A stretch of DNA of 64,000 nucleotides from CAWHHZ01 sp963829355 (GTDB taxonomy: Bacteria; Acidobacteriota; Thermoanaerobaculia; Gp7-AA8; JAHWKK01). The stretch lies in NCBI GenBank assembly GCA_963829355.1, contig CAWHHZ010000004.1:124001-188000 (forward strand), written 5' to 3'. The position numbers and the translations under genes are program-made. Below the pieces are notes generated by a model. The model searched no databases, was not told the DNA's origin, and saw only the letters and a program-made list of their open reading frames with translations. Every line of letters begins with the position of its first letter. The stretch's first letter is position 1. This document shows, piece after piece, positions 51,564 to 60,958 of this stretch.

Positions 51564-53786
51564 TCAATGGGGGCGGGCGTAGTAGCCTTGCGGCGCCCTC
51601 ACGGAGCCTTTTCCCTTCAGCCGCACCTCGACTGTACGCCACTCCTCGTCATCACTGGTTTCAGTGAAGTAGGTAAGTAGCATCTGCCGGCTGACGAGTT
51701 CGCCGATGTTCGAGAAAATCTCGTTGATTGATCCGAGCGAGTCGAGCTGGAAGAAGTCGCCGCCCGACTCGCGAGTCATGCGATCGAGCCTGGCCTGCTG
51801 CCGGCGACTCTGGAAATCGCTCATGGAGCTTAAGGGGAGGGTCGGCACGCTCAATGGTGATTCCAGCCGCTGCTTCTCTTCCTTTGAGTAGGCACGGACG
51901 AGATAGATCGGAATTCCGGCGCGTCTCCCTACCTCTGCAACCTCCTCGAGCTTGTATCGGCTCGCTTTGTCACCCCCGTCACTGAACACCACCAGCGCCC
52001 GCCTGCCGCCCAGGGGCTCGTACTGGAGCAACGCCAGCATCATTGCGTCAAAGAGAGCTGTGGACCCAGCGGGTGAGAGCGCGCGGACGCTACGGATGAG
52101 CTCACCCTTGTCGTGTGTCACACCAACTTCGACTCGGGTTTCTGAGGCGAACGAGACGAGAAAACCCTGGTCCTGAGGCCGAAGCACCTGCTCGATCAAT
52201 GCTGCGGCGGCAGACTGGACGTCGAGAATGCGTTCCGTCATGCTCCCTGAAACGTCGATGACGAGGCCCAGCGTGAGTGGAGCGACATCCGCTCCAATCA
52301 GCGCCTCGACCTGCCGAGCCTTACCCGACTCGATGAGGCTGATGTTCTCCAGAAGCAGAGGTTGCTCCTGCATTGTTACGAGAGGTAGCTCGACCAGATG
52401 CACGCCGGCAGCCTCTGACAATCCTGGCGCATTGAGAATCTTGGTGTCCTCGGCGGTCGTGCCACTGGCTAGTGCGACTCTCGCCTGCAGAACACTGATC
52501 TGACCGGGAGCGAATGGTACAGTAGCCTGATAAGGCGGACCATCCACCGGATACAGCTTGCCATCGTGATCGATCTCCACGGACGCCAGCGATTCTCCGT
52601 CGGGGATCTGAAGTACGACTTCAACCTCAGTTTCTCCGGAAGCCGTCTCTGATTCAGGGGAAATGAAACGAACCCATAGCGTGTCGCTTCGGCCATTGAG
52701 TGTGAGCGTATCCACTCCGAGGATCGCTCCGGACGGATCGCGTGCAACGACTCGAACCTCGTGGCGAGTAGGTAAGTCCTCGAGGCTGACGGTCGCTCTG
52801 AATGGCGCCGAGTCGTCTTTCGAGACGGGGTGCTTGTCGAGGAAGAATTCCACGGAATCCACAAGCGACGATTGCACGATTGTGCGGAGTTCGGTGCGGC
52901 CGGTCGCGATCGGCACCGGTGCGATACGAATGATCACGTTCTCGGGACCAGGAGCCGCGAGCTTGGCGAGATCGGTCTCAGCGATTTTTCTCTGGGAGCT
53001 TCCTTCCGGCGATACGGCGAGCGCTGCTTTCAGTGCGGTGACCCTTTCCCCGTCCGATGTGAGGGCTGCGATGGCCAGCCACGCTTCACCAGCGGCAATG
53101 GGATCGTGCAGATGGCCGGTTAGGGCTCGCAGTTTCGAAAGACTGCGCGACTCGTTCTCCGCTGTATCCAGATAGGCCAGTTGCACCGTCGCTATCTCAC
53201 CGACGGTTTGGCTCTCCGAAGCGAGCCGCTCGAGGATTTCGAGCGCTTCATCCCGCAGACCAAACTGGATCTTCAGCGTCGCAATCGCCAGATCTGCCTC
53301 ATCGATACGGTCGAGCCGGATCAGCTCATTCACCTGCACGAGCTCTCCCGCATGAGGTGCCAGCCTGTCGAGAACCCTGGCGAGATTGGCCCCGTCCGGG
53401 AGCTCGGGCCAGCGCACGACCGGCTGACCATCGATTCGCATTAGAGCCAGGCCGGCCTTGTCCTTCGGCCATACAGGAAGTCCTTCCTCCTGACTCTCAC
53501 AGATCCTTTCCGCGGAAGCTCCAAAATCAAAAGGTCTGGGGCGGGCACAATCGATTGCCTGAGCAGCGCTTAAAATGGGGGGTGAAGAGGGCTTCCAACG
53601 GATCAGCTCAAAATTCTGGAGCCTCCGCACGATTTCGGGATGGGCAAGAACATCGCTCTCGAACTGTTCGCAGACTGGAATTTTGCTGAATACGCTCCGG
53701 ACATAGCATGGCTCCGGCCTGAAGTAGACGAGGAGCGGTTTTCCCTTCCGATGGGCTCTTTGAAGCGTCCGCTCCCATTCGTTCAT
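51564..53786 (-). CDS. VWFA-domain protein with thioredoxin-like N-terminus
   Basis: A 740-residue protein. Residues 1-130 resemble a thioredoxin-like domain (RAHRKGKPLLVYFRPEPCYV, HPEIVRRLQNFELIRW). A helical repeat region follows (about 150-280), then beta domains, and a VWFA domain from about 505 with an intact MIDAS (DVSGS at about 511, later STALFD and VVFSDGGDKAS). The C-terminal YFTETSDDEEWRTVEVRLKG and YYARP end is typical of VWFA-related Acidobacterial-domain proteins. No signal peptide is found at the ATG; the frame is open upstream (TVDQTTTSIERAQAEALAS), so the start may lie further up, overlapping the neighbouring gene. Role unknown; probably envelope protein interaction. Confidence 0.78.
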   Translation of the reverse strand: MNEWERTLQRAHRKGKPLLVYFRPEPCYVRSVFSKIPVCEQFESDVLAHPEIVRRLQNFELIRWKPSSPPILSAAQAIDCARPRPFDFGASAERICESQEEGLPVWPKDKAGLALMRIDGQPVVRWPELPDGANLARVLDRLAPHAGELVQVNELIRLDRIDEADLAIATLKIQFGLRDEALEILERLASESQTVGEIATVQLAYLDTAENESRSLSKLRALTGHLHDPIAAGEAWLAIAALTSDGERVTALKAALAVSPEGSSQRKIAETDLAKLAAPGPENVIIRIAPVPIATGRTELRTIVQSSLVDSVEFFLDKHPVSKDDSAPFRATVSLEDLPTRHEVRVVARDPSGAILGVDTLTLNGRSDTLWVRFISPESETASGETEVEVVLQIPDGESLASVEIDHDGKLYPVDGPPYQATVPFAPGQISVLQARVALASGTTAEDTKILNAPGLSEAAGVHLVELPLVTMQEQPLLLENISLIESGKARQVEALIGADVAPLTLGLVIDVSGSMTERILDVQSAAAALIEQVLRPQDQGFLVSFASETRVEVGVTHDKGELIRSVRALSPAGSTALFDAMMLALLQYEPLGGRRALVVFSDGGDKASRYKLEEVAEVGRRAGIPIYLVRAYSKEEKQRLESPLSVPTLPLSSMSDFQSRRQQARLDRMTRESGGDFFQLDSLGSINEIFSNIGELVSRQMLLTYFTETSDDEEWRTVEVRLKGKGSVRAPQGYYARPH

Positions 53787-55479
53787 GCTCGCGAGCGCCT
53801 CCGCCTGAGCTCGCTCGATCGACGTCGTCGTTTGATCGACCGTCGGCGAATCCTGCCAGTCCCGAGATCTCGTCGAGTAACCCGAACGCTATCTTTCGTT
53901 CCTCCTTCCGGCATTACCAGATCGACTTTCCAGGTGATGAACGGAGATTCGAGATCGACAGGAGGTTTTTCGAAGCGCTTCACCGTCTCCGAGATTTCGG
54001 TCGTGGACCCTGGTGTCGTTCCGGCCGCAGACAACAGTCTGACCTCACTCGTCGGTTTCTGGCCTTCGTAGACGAGCTGGTCGAGCGGGATCCTTACTTC
54101 GACCGGAAGGGTCAAACGTCCACGTTTGCCGGGGACGGCTTCGCCGACGAGGACGTCGATCTCGATGTCGCCGGCCCGTGGCTTACCGAAGAGATTTGCG
54201 ATCAACTGGTCCTTGATCTCGGAGCGGTCGCGATTTCTCGACGAAGGCGTCACGGGCACGAGCGCGGCGACTACGGTCCTTCATCCGCACTTTGAGGTTC
54301 CGCTCCCGGTCACCACCCTCGGAGGTCGCGCGATAGCCGAGGGAGTAGTAGTTGTCGAGATCGGAGAGGATGTCTGGGAGCAGATCTCCGACCATGTGAT
54401 CTCCGACGGCGAGCCGTCCTCCGGTTTTCTCCGCGAGCGTCGCGAGTGCATCGGCGTCATTCATTGTGACGACCATCTCGCCTACTTCTTCAGGTGCACC
54501 GGTATTCGATTCTGTGTAGTACTCCGCCATTGTGGTGCCGCGGGCGCTGGTGAGAGGCCGAATGGGGTACAACGTCACGCCGGATGCGTTGGCTGCATCC
54601 GTGACCTGCTCGACAAAACGACTGGTGGTGTAACCGCCGGCTCTGTAGCTGAAGGCCGCCGGTCCAACCTCGGGGGTGCGAAGGATCGACTGGCAGTATA
54701 AGGCGGTATCAGCGGGGAAACGACCCGCCACATAGACGAGGATCTTTCGCCCCTCCAGCCCCGCCAATGAATCCAACACGCTGCGGAGAGCGGTACTCTT
54801 GGTCTCAATCTCCGAGAGGTAATGTTGGGCACAAGCGCGCATGGTGATTTCCATGTCTATCTGGAGCGAGGCGTTGCCGCCTCCCGAGAACTCAGCTGCT
54901 TCCTCATGAAACTGGACGACGGCGTCAAGCGTCTGATCCTCCGCCGGCAGCGTAATTCCTGCCATGGTTGCGAGAGCTTCGTCAATCTGTCTTCAGGTCA
55001 GTCGTCAGCGGAACGACCGTAGTCAAGCTGTGGCGCCAGTTGAAGAGGGCCGCGCGATCCCCCGGTTCGAGACCGTCCCGCATGAACTCCCGGATCCGAC
55101 TGAACAACTCCTCACGAACGTTAGGTCTTTGGTTGAATGCATCGACCAGAAACACGATCGTTCTGGGCTGGCGCGTCTCAGCCGGTCGAACGAACTGTAT
55201 TCCGTCCGGAGCGCTCTCGGCAGGCTCGACGAACGTACCCGAACGGTACTCGGCGAAGTTCGTGATCGGCTGGGGCTTGCCGTCCTCGATGATCTCGAAG
55301 TCGGACGCGGCGAGTCCGGTTACGGGATTGCCGGCGGCGTCCTCGACGTAGACATCGATGTTGATGACGCGCACGTCGACACTCTCCCGAAACGGCTGCT
55401 GTTGTTGTGCAGCCAACGGAAACTCGAGAGCTGAGGCAACTGTGATGATAAGGACCCAGAGTCGGGCTGAACGATTCAT
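53783..55479 (-). pseudogene. VWFA-related Acidobacterial-domain protein, frameshifted
   Basis: ATG 55479 with an AGAGGGG-type site starts a signal peptide (LWVLIITVASALEFPLAAQ) and the diagnostic RVINIDVYVEDAAGNPVTGL and ASDFEIIEDGKPQPITNFAE. The VWFA core continues (TIVFLVDAFNQRPNVREEL, DGLEPGDRAALFNW). Frame changes near 54983 (DLKT to ATMAGITLPAEDQTLDAVV), 54245 (DAFVEKSR to RSEIKDQLIANLFGKPRAGD) and 53905 (to RKIAFGLLDEISG) are needed to follow the family to its end. With these the gene is complete, so indel errors are as likely as decay. The 3' boundary is uncertain and overlaps the following VWFA gene. Confidence 0.75.
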
Positions 55480-55600
55480 AACACCCCTCTGGGTACCGGC
55501 AACGGAAACTATAGCATCGCTTGCGGTGATAGAGGGGAAGATTCGAGAAGATCTGAGGTTGCAGGCTCGCTGCGCTCGCTTCGGACAGGCTCTGCGACTG

Positions 55601-55810
55601 GAGGGATCTCCTCCCATGGGCACGGCGTCAGCCAATGGGGAGATCCCTCCGTTTCGCGGGAGAGCTTCGCTTCGGAATGACAGCCCCGTGTTTTGAGAGA
55701 TTTGGACGTGGTGTCATTCGAAGCGAGGGATCGGGTGCGTCCTGACTGTCTCGTACTTACTGTCGAGAGAGTCGGGCCGTACGAGATCCTTCGCTGCGCT
55801 CAGGATGACT
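55601..55810. repeat. Family A-like and family B-like palindromic repeats
   Basis: The 344-bp gap between the VWFA and amidohydrolase genes holds a GGGATCTCC ... GGAGATCCC inverted pair ending TTCGGAATGACAG (55601-55683) and a second repeat starting GTCATTCGAAGCGAGGGATC and ending GATCCTTCGCTGCGCTCAGG (55711-55810). No gene is visible. Confidence 0.6.
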
Positions 55811-55823
55811 TACGTTGTGTCCG

Positions 55824-57044
55824 TCAATTGCTGCCGCTCTCTACGATTTCCCCGTCGATGATGACGCCGGTGACGTGCGAGGTGTACTCGAACGGGTCGC
55901 CGTCGAACATCACCACATCGGCGTCTTTGCCGACCTCGAGAGAGCCGATGCGGTCTTCAACTCCGAGAATGCGAGCCGCATCGATCGTGATCGATTCGAG
56001 CGCCTCGTCGAGCGCGAGGCCATACGCTGCCGCGATCGCCGCTTCGAACAGGACCACCCTGGTCTTGGGAACGTATGCCTCGTATCCGCTCTGCAATGCG
56101 AACGGGACGAACGCCTTCTTCAGACGCGCGGCGGTTTCGAAGCTTGCATTCTCGAGCTCACCATAGTGGCGCGCCATCGTCGGGTGCAGAATCACGGAGA
56201 CTCCCGCCTCCGCAAGCTGTTCGAGCACGAGATACGACTCGGCTGCGCCATCGATGACGAGAGGGATGTCGAACTCGTCTCGAATCCGTAGAGCGGTCAT
56301 GATGTCCCGAGCGCGGTTGGCGGTCAGCAGCAGCGGTGTCTCGCCTCGGATGACCGAGCCGAGCGCCTCGAGCCGGAGGTTTCTGTCGGGTCGCTTCTCC
56401 ACGTCGGGATCCGACATCTTCCGTTCATACTCCTGTGCCTGGAGGAGCCAGGAGCGCAGCAGTGCGACTTCTTTCGGACGCGTGCCCGGGCTCTTTCCTT
56501 CATCGCCATAGCCCTGCGGTCCGAGAGTTGCGGCGATCATCGCTTTCGGAACCATCACCACTTCGTCGAGTGTGTCACCACTGGTTTTGGCGATCATCGT
56601 CTGACCGGAGATCAGAGCGTTGGGCGAGTGTCCGGTGTGGACTGTCGTGACGCCGAATCCGCGGATCCACTCGATCAGGCGTTCCTGGGGATCGTAGGCA
56701 TCGATCGCCCTGAGCTCCGGCTGGACCGGCTCCGAGGGATCGACGTGATCCTGATCGTGGCGCTGATTGAGATAGCCACTGAGGCCAACCGTCGAGTGGG
56801 CATCGATCAGCCCCGGAGTGACGACTGCCGCATTCAGGACCCGGTAGCCGGAGGGGACGGCAGTCTCCGCCCACAATCCTACGGCTGCGATGTGGCCGTC
56901 CTGAATGATGACGACGCCGTCGCGGATCGGGTCGCCAGCCATGGTGTAGACGGTCTCTCCCCGCACGGCGAGCTGTGCGAGGACAGGGACGACGGAGAGG
57001 ACGACGACCGAGAAGAACAGGGAGCAGCGGATCAGGCGACTCAT
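55824..57044 (-). CDS. Amidohydrolase-family protein lacking metal ligands
   Basis: A 406-residue secreted protein (signal CSLFFSVVVLSVVPVLAQ) with the amidohydrolase frame: TPGLIDAHSTVGLSG, ITIDAARILGVEDRIGSLE and GKDADVVMFDGDPF. Compared with its neighbour, the metal ligands are gone. HSH is HST (83-85), HYHTH is TANRA (241-245), the HH pair is ID (264-265), and the HTDD segment is ALQS. It therefore probably cannot hydrolyse by the usual mechanism. It overlaps the active paralogue's gene by four bases, suggesting an obligate or regulatory partner. A copy of its 3' end lies at 51410-51545. Confidence 0.85.
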   Translation of the reverse strand: MSRLIRCSLFFSVVVLSVVPVLAQLAVRGETVYTMAGDPIRDGVVIIQDGHIAAVGLWAETAVPSGYRVLNAAVVTPGLIDAHSTVGLSGYLNQRHDQDHVDPSEPVQPELRAIDAYDPQERLIEWIRGFGVTTVHTGHSPNALISGQTMIAKTSGDTLDEVVMVPKAMIAATLGPQGYGDEGKSPGTRPKEVALLRSWLLQAQEYERKMSDPDVEKRPDRNLRLEALGSVIRGETPLLLTANRARDIMTALRIRDEFDIPLVIDGAAESYLVLEQLAEAGVSVILHPTMARHYGELENASFETAARLKKAFVPFALQSGYEAYVPKTRVVLFEAAIAAAYGLALDEALESITIDAARILGVEDRIGSLEVGKDADVVMFDGDPFEYTSHVTGVIIDGEIVESGSN

Positions 57045-58342
57045 TCGGCACCTCCTGCCGTGTACGGGTTGAACTGATTGTGGGCTCCGTACCCGCCCGT
57101 GGCATAGAGCCTGTCGGTCGGATCGGACCGGTCGAAGACCCGCTCACCGTCGACCCACGTCTGGAGGACTTTCGTATAGACGCTCAGAGGATCACCGGAC
57201 AGCACGACGAGGTCCGCGTCCTTTCCAGGCTCGAGCGATCCGATCTTATCTTCCAGATCGAGCATCTTCGCCGCGGCGATGGTGACTCCTTCGAGAGCGC
57301 CCTTTCTCGACATCCCCGCGCGGACCGCCAGTGCAGGCGAGCGCAGAAGCAGACGAGAGTCGGTAATGGGGTCGTCGGTATGGAAGGCGACGGCAGCACC
57401 AGCCTTCTCGAGTGCAGCGCCATTCCTGATCAGAAGATTGCGTGCTTCGAGCTTTCCTCCGGGTGAATCGATGACGATGATCGAGGACGGGATGTTTCTT
57501 GCGGCGAGCTCGTCCGCAATTTTCCATCCCTCACTCACGTGGTGGAGAACGGGCGTGTAGCCGAACTCGTCGGCCAGCCGCAGGACCGTGAGAATGTCGT
57601 TGTACTGGTGGGTGTGGTAGTGGACGATGCGGCGTCCTTCGAGAACGTCGACGAGCGCTTCGAGAGCGAGGTCCCGCTCCGGCGCCGGCTCACCGCTCTC
57701 CGCGGCTCTCCGTACCTTTTCCCGATAAGCCTGGGCGTCGATGAACCTCTGGCGCATCAGCGCCGCACCCTTCGCCCGTGTTCCGGGAAAGGGCGGGCCG
57801 CTCGATCTCATCGAGTTCGTCCCATTCGCCATCTTCATTCCTCCGGCCCAGGTGCCGTCCGGGAGCCGGATGAGAAGGTCTTCGACGGTGTTTCCGTCGT
57901 GAAGCTTGAGGTACAGGGTCTGCCCGCTGAGGAGGTGCCCGGAACCGGGCATGACGTTCACGGTCGTGATGCCGCCGGCCTGTGCCTTCTGGATGCCCGC
58001 GTCCCGCACATCGATCGAGTCGATCGCCCGCACCTCGGGCTGGATCGGTCCGCTCGAGTCGCCGCCGGAAACATCACCGATGTGACTATGCGTATCGACG
58101 AGGCCGGGCATGATGACCTTGCCCGTCGTGTCGATGACCCGTGCTCCGGGGGGAAGTGTCTCGGAATCGGCGGCACCAACCGATACGATTTTGCCGCCCT
58201 GGATCACGACTGCGCCGCGGGCGATCTCCGGGCCCGTGATCGGAATCACTCGCGCTCCCACGAATGCAACCGGCCCGCTCTGGGCAAACAGGGAGAGCGT
58301 GGAGATGAGCACGACGACGCTCGAGAAGAGTATTTGTCGCAT
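57041..58342 (-). CDS. Secreted amidohydrolase (imidazolonepropionase-like)
   Basis: A 433-residue protein from ATG 58342 with AGGAGG just upstream and a signal peptide (ILFSSVVVLISTLSLFAQ). Metal ligands are visible: His85/His87 in VDTHSHIGD, the HYHTH segment (241-245), HH 267-268 and Asp323/324 in FHTDDP. The C-terminal GSLEPGKDADLVVLSGDP closes the composite beta domain. Enzymes of this group cleave cyclic amides or dipeptides; the substrate is unknown. First gene of a two-gene operon with a degenerate paralogue. Confidence 0.88.
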   Translation of the reverse strand: MRQILFSSVVVLISTLSLFAQSGPVAFVGARVIPITGPEIARGAVVIQGGKIVSVGAADSETLPPGARVIDTTGKVIMPGLVDTHSHIGDVSGGDSSGPIQPEVRAIDSIDVRDAGIQKAQAGGITTVNVMPGSGHLLSGQTLYLKLHDGNTVEDLLIRLPDGTWAGGMKMANGTNSMRSSGPPFPGTRAKGAALMRQRFIDAQAYREKVRRAAESGEPAPERDLALEALVDVLEGRRIVHYHTHQYNDILTVLRLADEFGYTPVLHHVSEGWKIADELAARNIPSSIIVIDSPGGKLEARNLLIRNGAALEKAGAAVAFHTDDPITDSRLLLRSPALAVRAGMSRKGALEGVTIAAAKMLDLEDKIGSLEPGKDADLVVLSGDPLSVYTKVLQTWVDGERVFDRSDPTDRLYATGGYGAHNQFNPYTAGGAE

Positions 58343-58440
58343 CGTTCCTCCTTTTGGAAGGGAGGAGTATAAGGGACGGGCGGAGATTGTACCGTCGCAG
58401 GAGCGTACCCTTGACACACGCGGAGCGCTGATCCATGCTC

Positions 58441-58458
58441 TGAATGAGTGTTCATTCA
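58441..58458. promoter_or_regulatory. Palindromic operator of the TetR/FadR-like regulator
   Basis: TGAATGAGTGTTCATTCA is a perfect palindrome of 7-bp arms around four bases. It closely resembles the boxes bound by TetR-type FadR regulators of fatty-acid genes. It ends three bases before ATG 58462, so binding would block initiation of the regulator's own transcript. It overlaps an alternative upstream ATG (58444), which is one reason that start is rejected. Confidence 0.75.
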
Positions 58459-58461
58459 GTC

Positions 58462-59067
58462 ATGAGCGATGTTCATCAGGCAGTCTCGGAGCGGACGCAC
58501 GACAAAAGGGAGCGCATTCACCGGGCAGCGGTGGAAGTCTTTGCCCGGCGTGGTTTTTTCAACGCCCGTGTATCCGAGATTGCTCGAGCGGCAGGAGTGG
58601 CTGACGGGACGATCTATCTTTACTTCCAGGGTAAGGAAGACATCCTCATCCAGGTGTTTCGCGACGGGATGAGGAGTTTTCTCGCGGCTCTCAAGCGGGA
58701 GCTCGCGTCGGTAGTAGACGCCCGGACGAAGCTCGAGAAGACGATTCAGTTTCATCTCGAGACGATCGGTCGCGACCGTGATCTGGCGATCGTCGTTCAG
58801 GTCGAGTTGCGTCATTCGCTGAAGTTCATGAGTCTGTTCTCGCACGAGGAACTGGCCGACTACCTGAATCTTCTTCGATCGATCGTGGAAGAGGGGCAGA
58901 AGGCAGCAATTTTCAGCACGGCCGTGCATCCGCAAATGGCAGCGAAAGCGATCTTTGGCGTCCTCGACGAGATGGTCACCTCGTGGGTTCTGTCGGAAAA
59001 GGATTCTCCTCTGGCCGACTCTGCCGAACAGGTCTCGAGAATGCTTCTCGGTGGCCTTCGGGCGTGA
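58462..59067 (+). CDS. TetR family regulator, FadR-like
   Basis: A 201-residue protein. The N-terminal helix-turn-helix is RIHRAAVEVFARRGFFNARV, then IARAAGVADGTIYLYFQGKE, an almost textbook TetR motif. The C-terminal domain resembles TetR_C of fatty-acid regulators (RDLAIVVQVELRHSLKFMS). Downstream genes encode an acyl-CoA synthetase and a FadJ-like enzyme, so it likely senses acyl-CoA and represses beta-oxidation (inference). Autoregulation through the palindrome over the start is very likely. Confidence 0.88.
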   Translation: MSDVHQAVSERTHDKRERIHRAAVEVFARRGFFNARVSEIARAAGVADGTIYLYFQGKEDILIQVFRDGMRSFLAALKRELASVVDARTKLEKTIQFHLETIGRDRDLAIVVQVELRHSLKFMSLFSHEELADYLNLLRSIVEEGQKAAIFSTAVHPQMAAKAIFGVLDEMVTSWVLSEKDSPLADSAEQVSRMLLGGLRA

Positions 59068-59132
59068 ATCTCGCTCGGCCGTCAATTATGATTCGGGTTT
59101 CACCCGATCGAATCCACGGAGGTTGACCGACC

Positions 59133-60945
59133 ATGGCAATAGAAACGCTGACCGACATCTATCTCAAGACGGTAACGATGCCGCGCCCCTGGATTCAGAA
59201 GTTCAAGAAGAACGGGGAGTGGAAAGAATACTCCGTCAAGGAGTTCGAGGATCGGGTGCGTCACCTCTCAATGGCCCTCCGTTCGCTCGGAATCAAGGAG
59301 GGTGACCGGGTCGCGATCCTCTCGGAGAACCGGCCCGAGTGGACCATCGCAGACGTGGCGATTCTCTGCGCGCACGGCGTTACCGTTCCGATCTACTCCA
59401 CGTTGATCGGTCATCAGATCGAGTACATCCTCCGCGACTCCGGATCGGTGGCGGTCGTCGTTTCCGACCAGTGAGCAGCTTGCAAAGATCAGTGAGATCC
59501 GGAAGGAGCTTCCGTCGCTCCGTCACGTGATCGTCTGCGACGGCGACTCTGGTGATGATCAATCGTTCGAGGATCTGGTCGAGGAGGGGCGAAAGCTCGA
59601 GGAGAGCGGTGGCCGTGCGAAATTCGATCAGATGGTGAAATCACCGAAGCCGGATGATCTCGCCACGATCGTCTATACCTCCGGGACCACCGGAGATCCG
59701 AAGGGTGCGATGCTCACGCATGGCAATCTCACGAGTAACGTTCTGGCATCCGGACAGCTTCTGCCGATGCGTGAGGGGGACATTGCGCTCTGCATCCTTC
59801 CTCTCACACACATCCTCGAGCGGATGGTCGATTTCGTTCTTCTCAATCGAGGCTGTTCGATCGCCTACAACGACGATCTGCCGAATGTTGCGCAGAGTCT
59901 CCAGGAGATCCGACCGCACTTCTTTGCCGCGGTTCCTCGTCTGTACGAGAAGATGCAGGCCCGTATCCTCGACACGGTTGCGGAAGCACCGAAGCCGCGG
60001 CAGATGATTTTCGACTGGGCGATCAAGATCGGAAAGAAGAGACTCCCGTACGTAGTGGAGGATCGCGAGGATGAGATGCCGGCGCTGCTGAGGTTCAAGT
60101 CGGCAATCGCCGGGAAGCTCGTGTTCGGCAAGATCGTCGAGCGGCTCGGCGGCCGGGTCCGGTTCATGATCTCCGGGGGAGCGCCCCTCTCGGCTGAGCT
60201 GGCCGCGTTTTTCGTCGGCGCGGGGCTGCAGATCTACGAGGGGTACGGTCTGACCGAGACCTCTCCCGTCATCGCCGTGAACTATCCCGGTCACCGGAGG
60301 CTGGGTGCCGTCGGTCCCGTCATCCCGAACGTGGAGGTTCACATCGCCGAAGACGGCGAGATCCTGACGCGCGGGCCCCACGTCATGAAGGGATACTGGA
60401 ACAAGCCGGAGGCGACGGCGGAGGCGATCGACAAGGACGGATGGTTCCACACGGGTGACATCGGACATATCGACGAAGACGGTTTTCTCAAGATCACGGA
60501 CCGCAAGAAGGACATCATCGTCAATGCCTATGGCAAGAACATCGCACCTCAACCTCTCGAGGGACTGCTCAAGACATCTCCGTGGATCGGGACGCCTGTG
60601 ATCATCGGTGATCGCCGCAAATTCCTTTCAGCGCTGATCGTTCCCAACTACGAGCGGCTCGAGAGCGAAGCACGCAAGATGGGACTGCACTGGAAAGACA
60701 ATGAGGAACTGCTCGGGAAACCGGAAGTGAAGAAGATTTTCGAAGAGGAGATCGAACGGTTCAATGCGACGATCGATCGGCAGGAACGAATTCGCAAGTT
60801 CCAGCTCGTCCCCGAGGACTTCACGATCGAGGCAGGAGAGATCACTCCGTCGATGAAGGTGAAGCGCCGCGTCGTCGAGGAAAAGTACAAAAATCTGATC
60901 GACGAGATGTACATGGACGAAGATCTCGTCGACACACGTGGATAG
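59133..60945 (+). CDS. Long-chain acyl-CoA synthetase, frameshifted
   Basis: An AMP-forming synthetase of about 603 residues with GGAGG before the ATG. The N-terminal part reads VAILSENRPEWTIADVAIL and ends in VAVVVSD. After a one-base shift near 59470 (GACCAGTGAGCAG) it continues SEQLAKISEIRKELPSLRHV. The adenylation P-loop is IVYTSGTTGDPKGAM, followed by YEGYGLTETSPV, HTGDIGHIDEDGFLKITDRK and the lysine region GEITPSMKVKRR. It activates fatty acids for the FadJ-like enzyme encoded downstream. The single extra base suggests a sequencing error, but a genuine mutation cannot be excluded. Confidence 0.88.
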
Positions 60946-60958
60946 CGAGGAAACAAAG

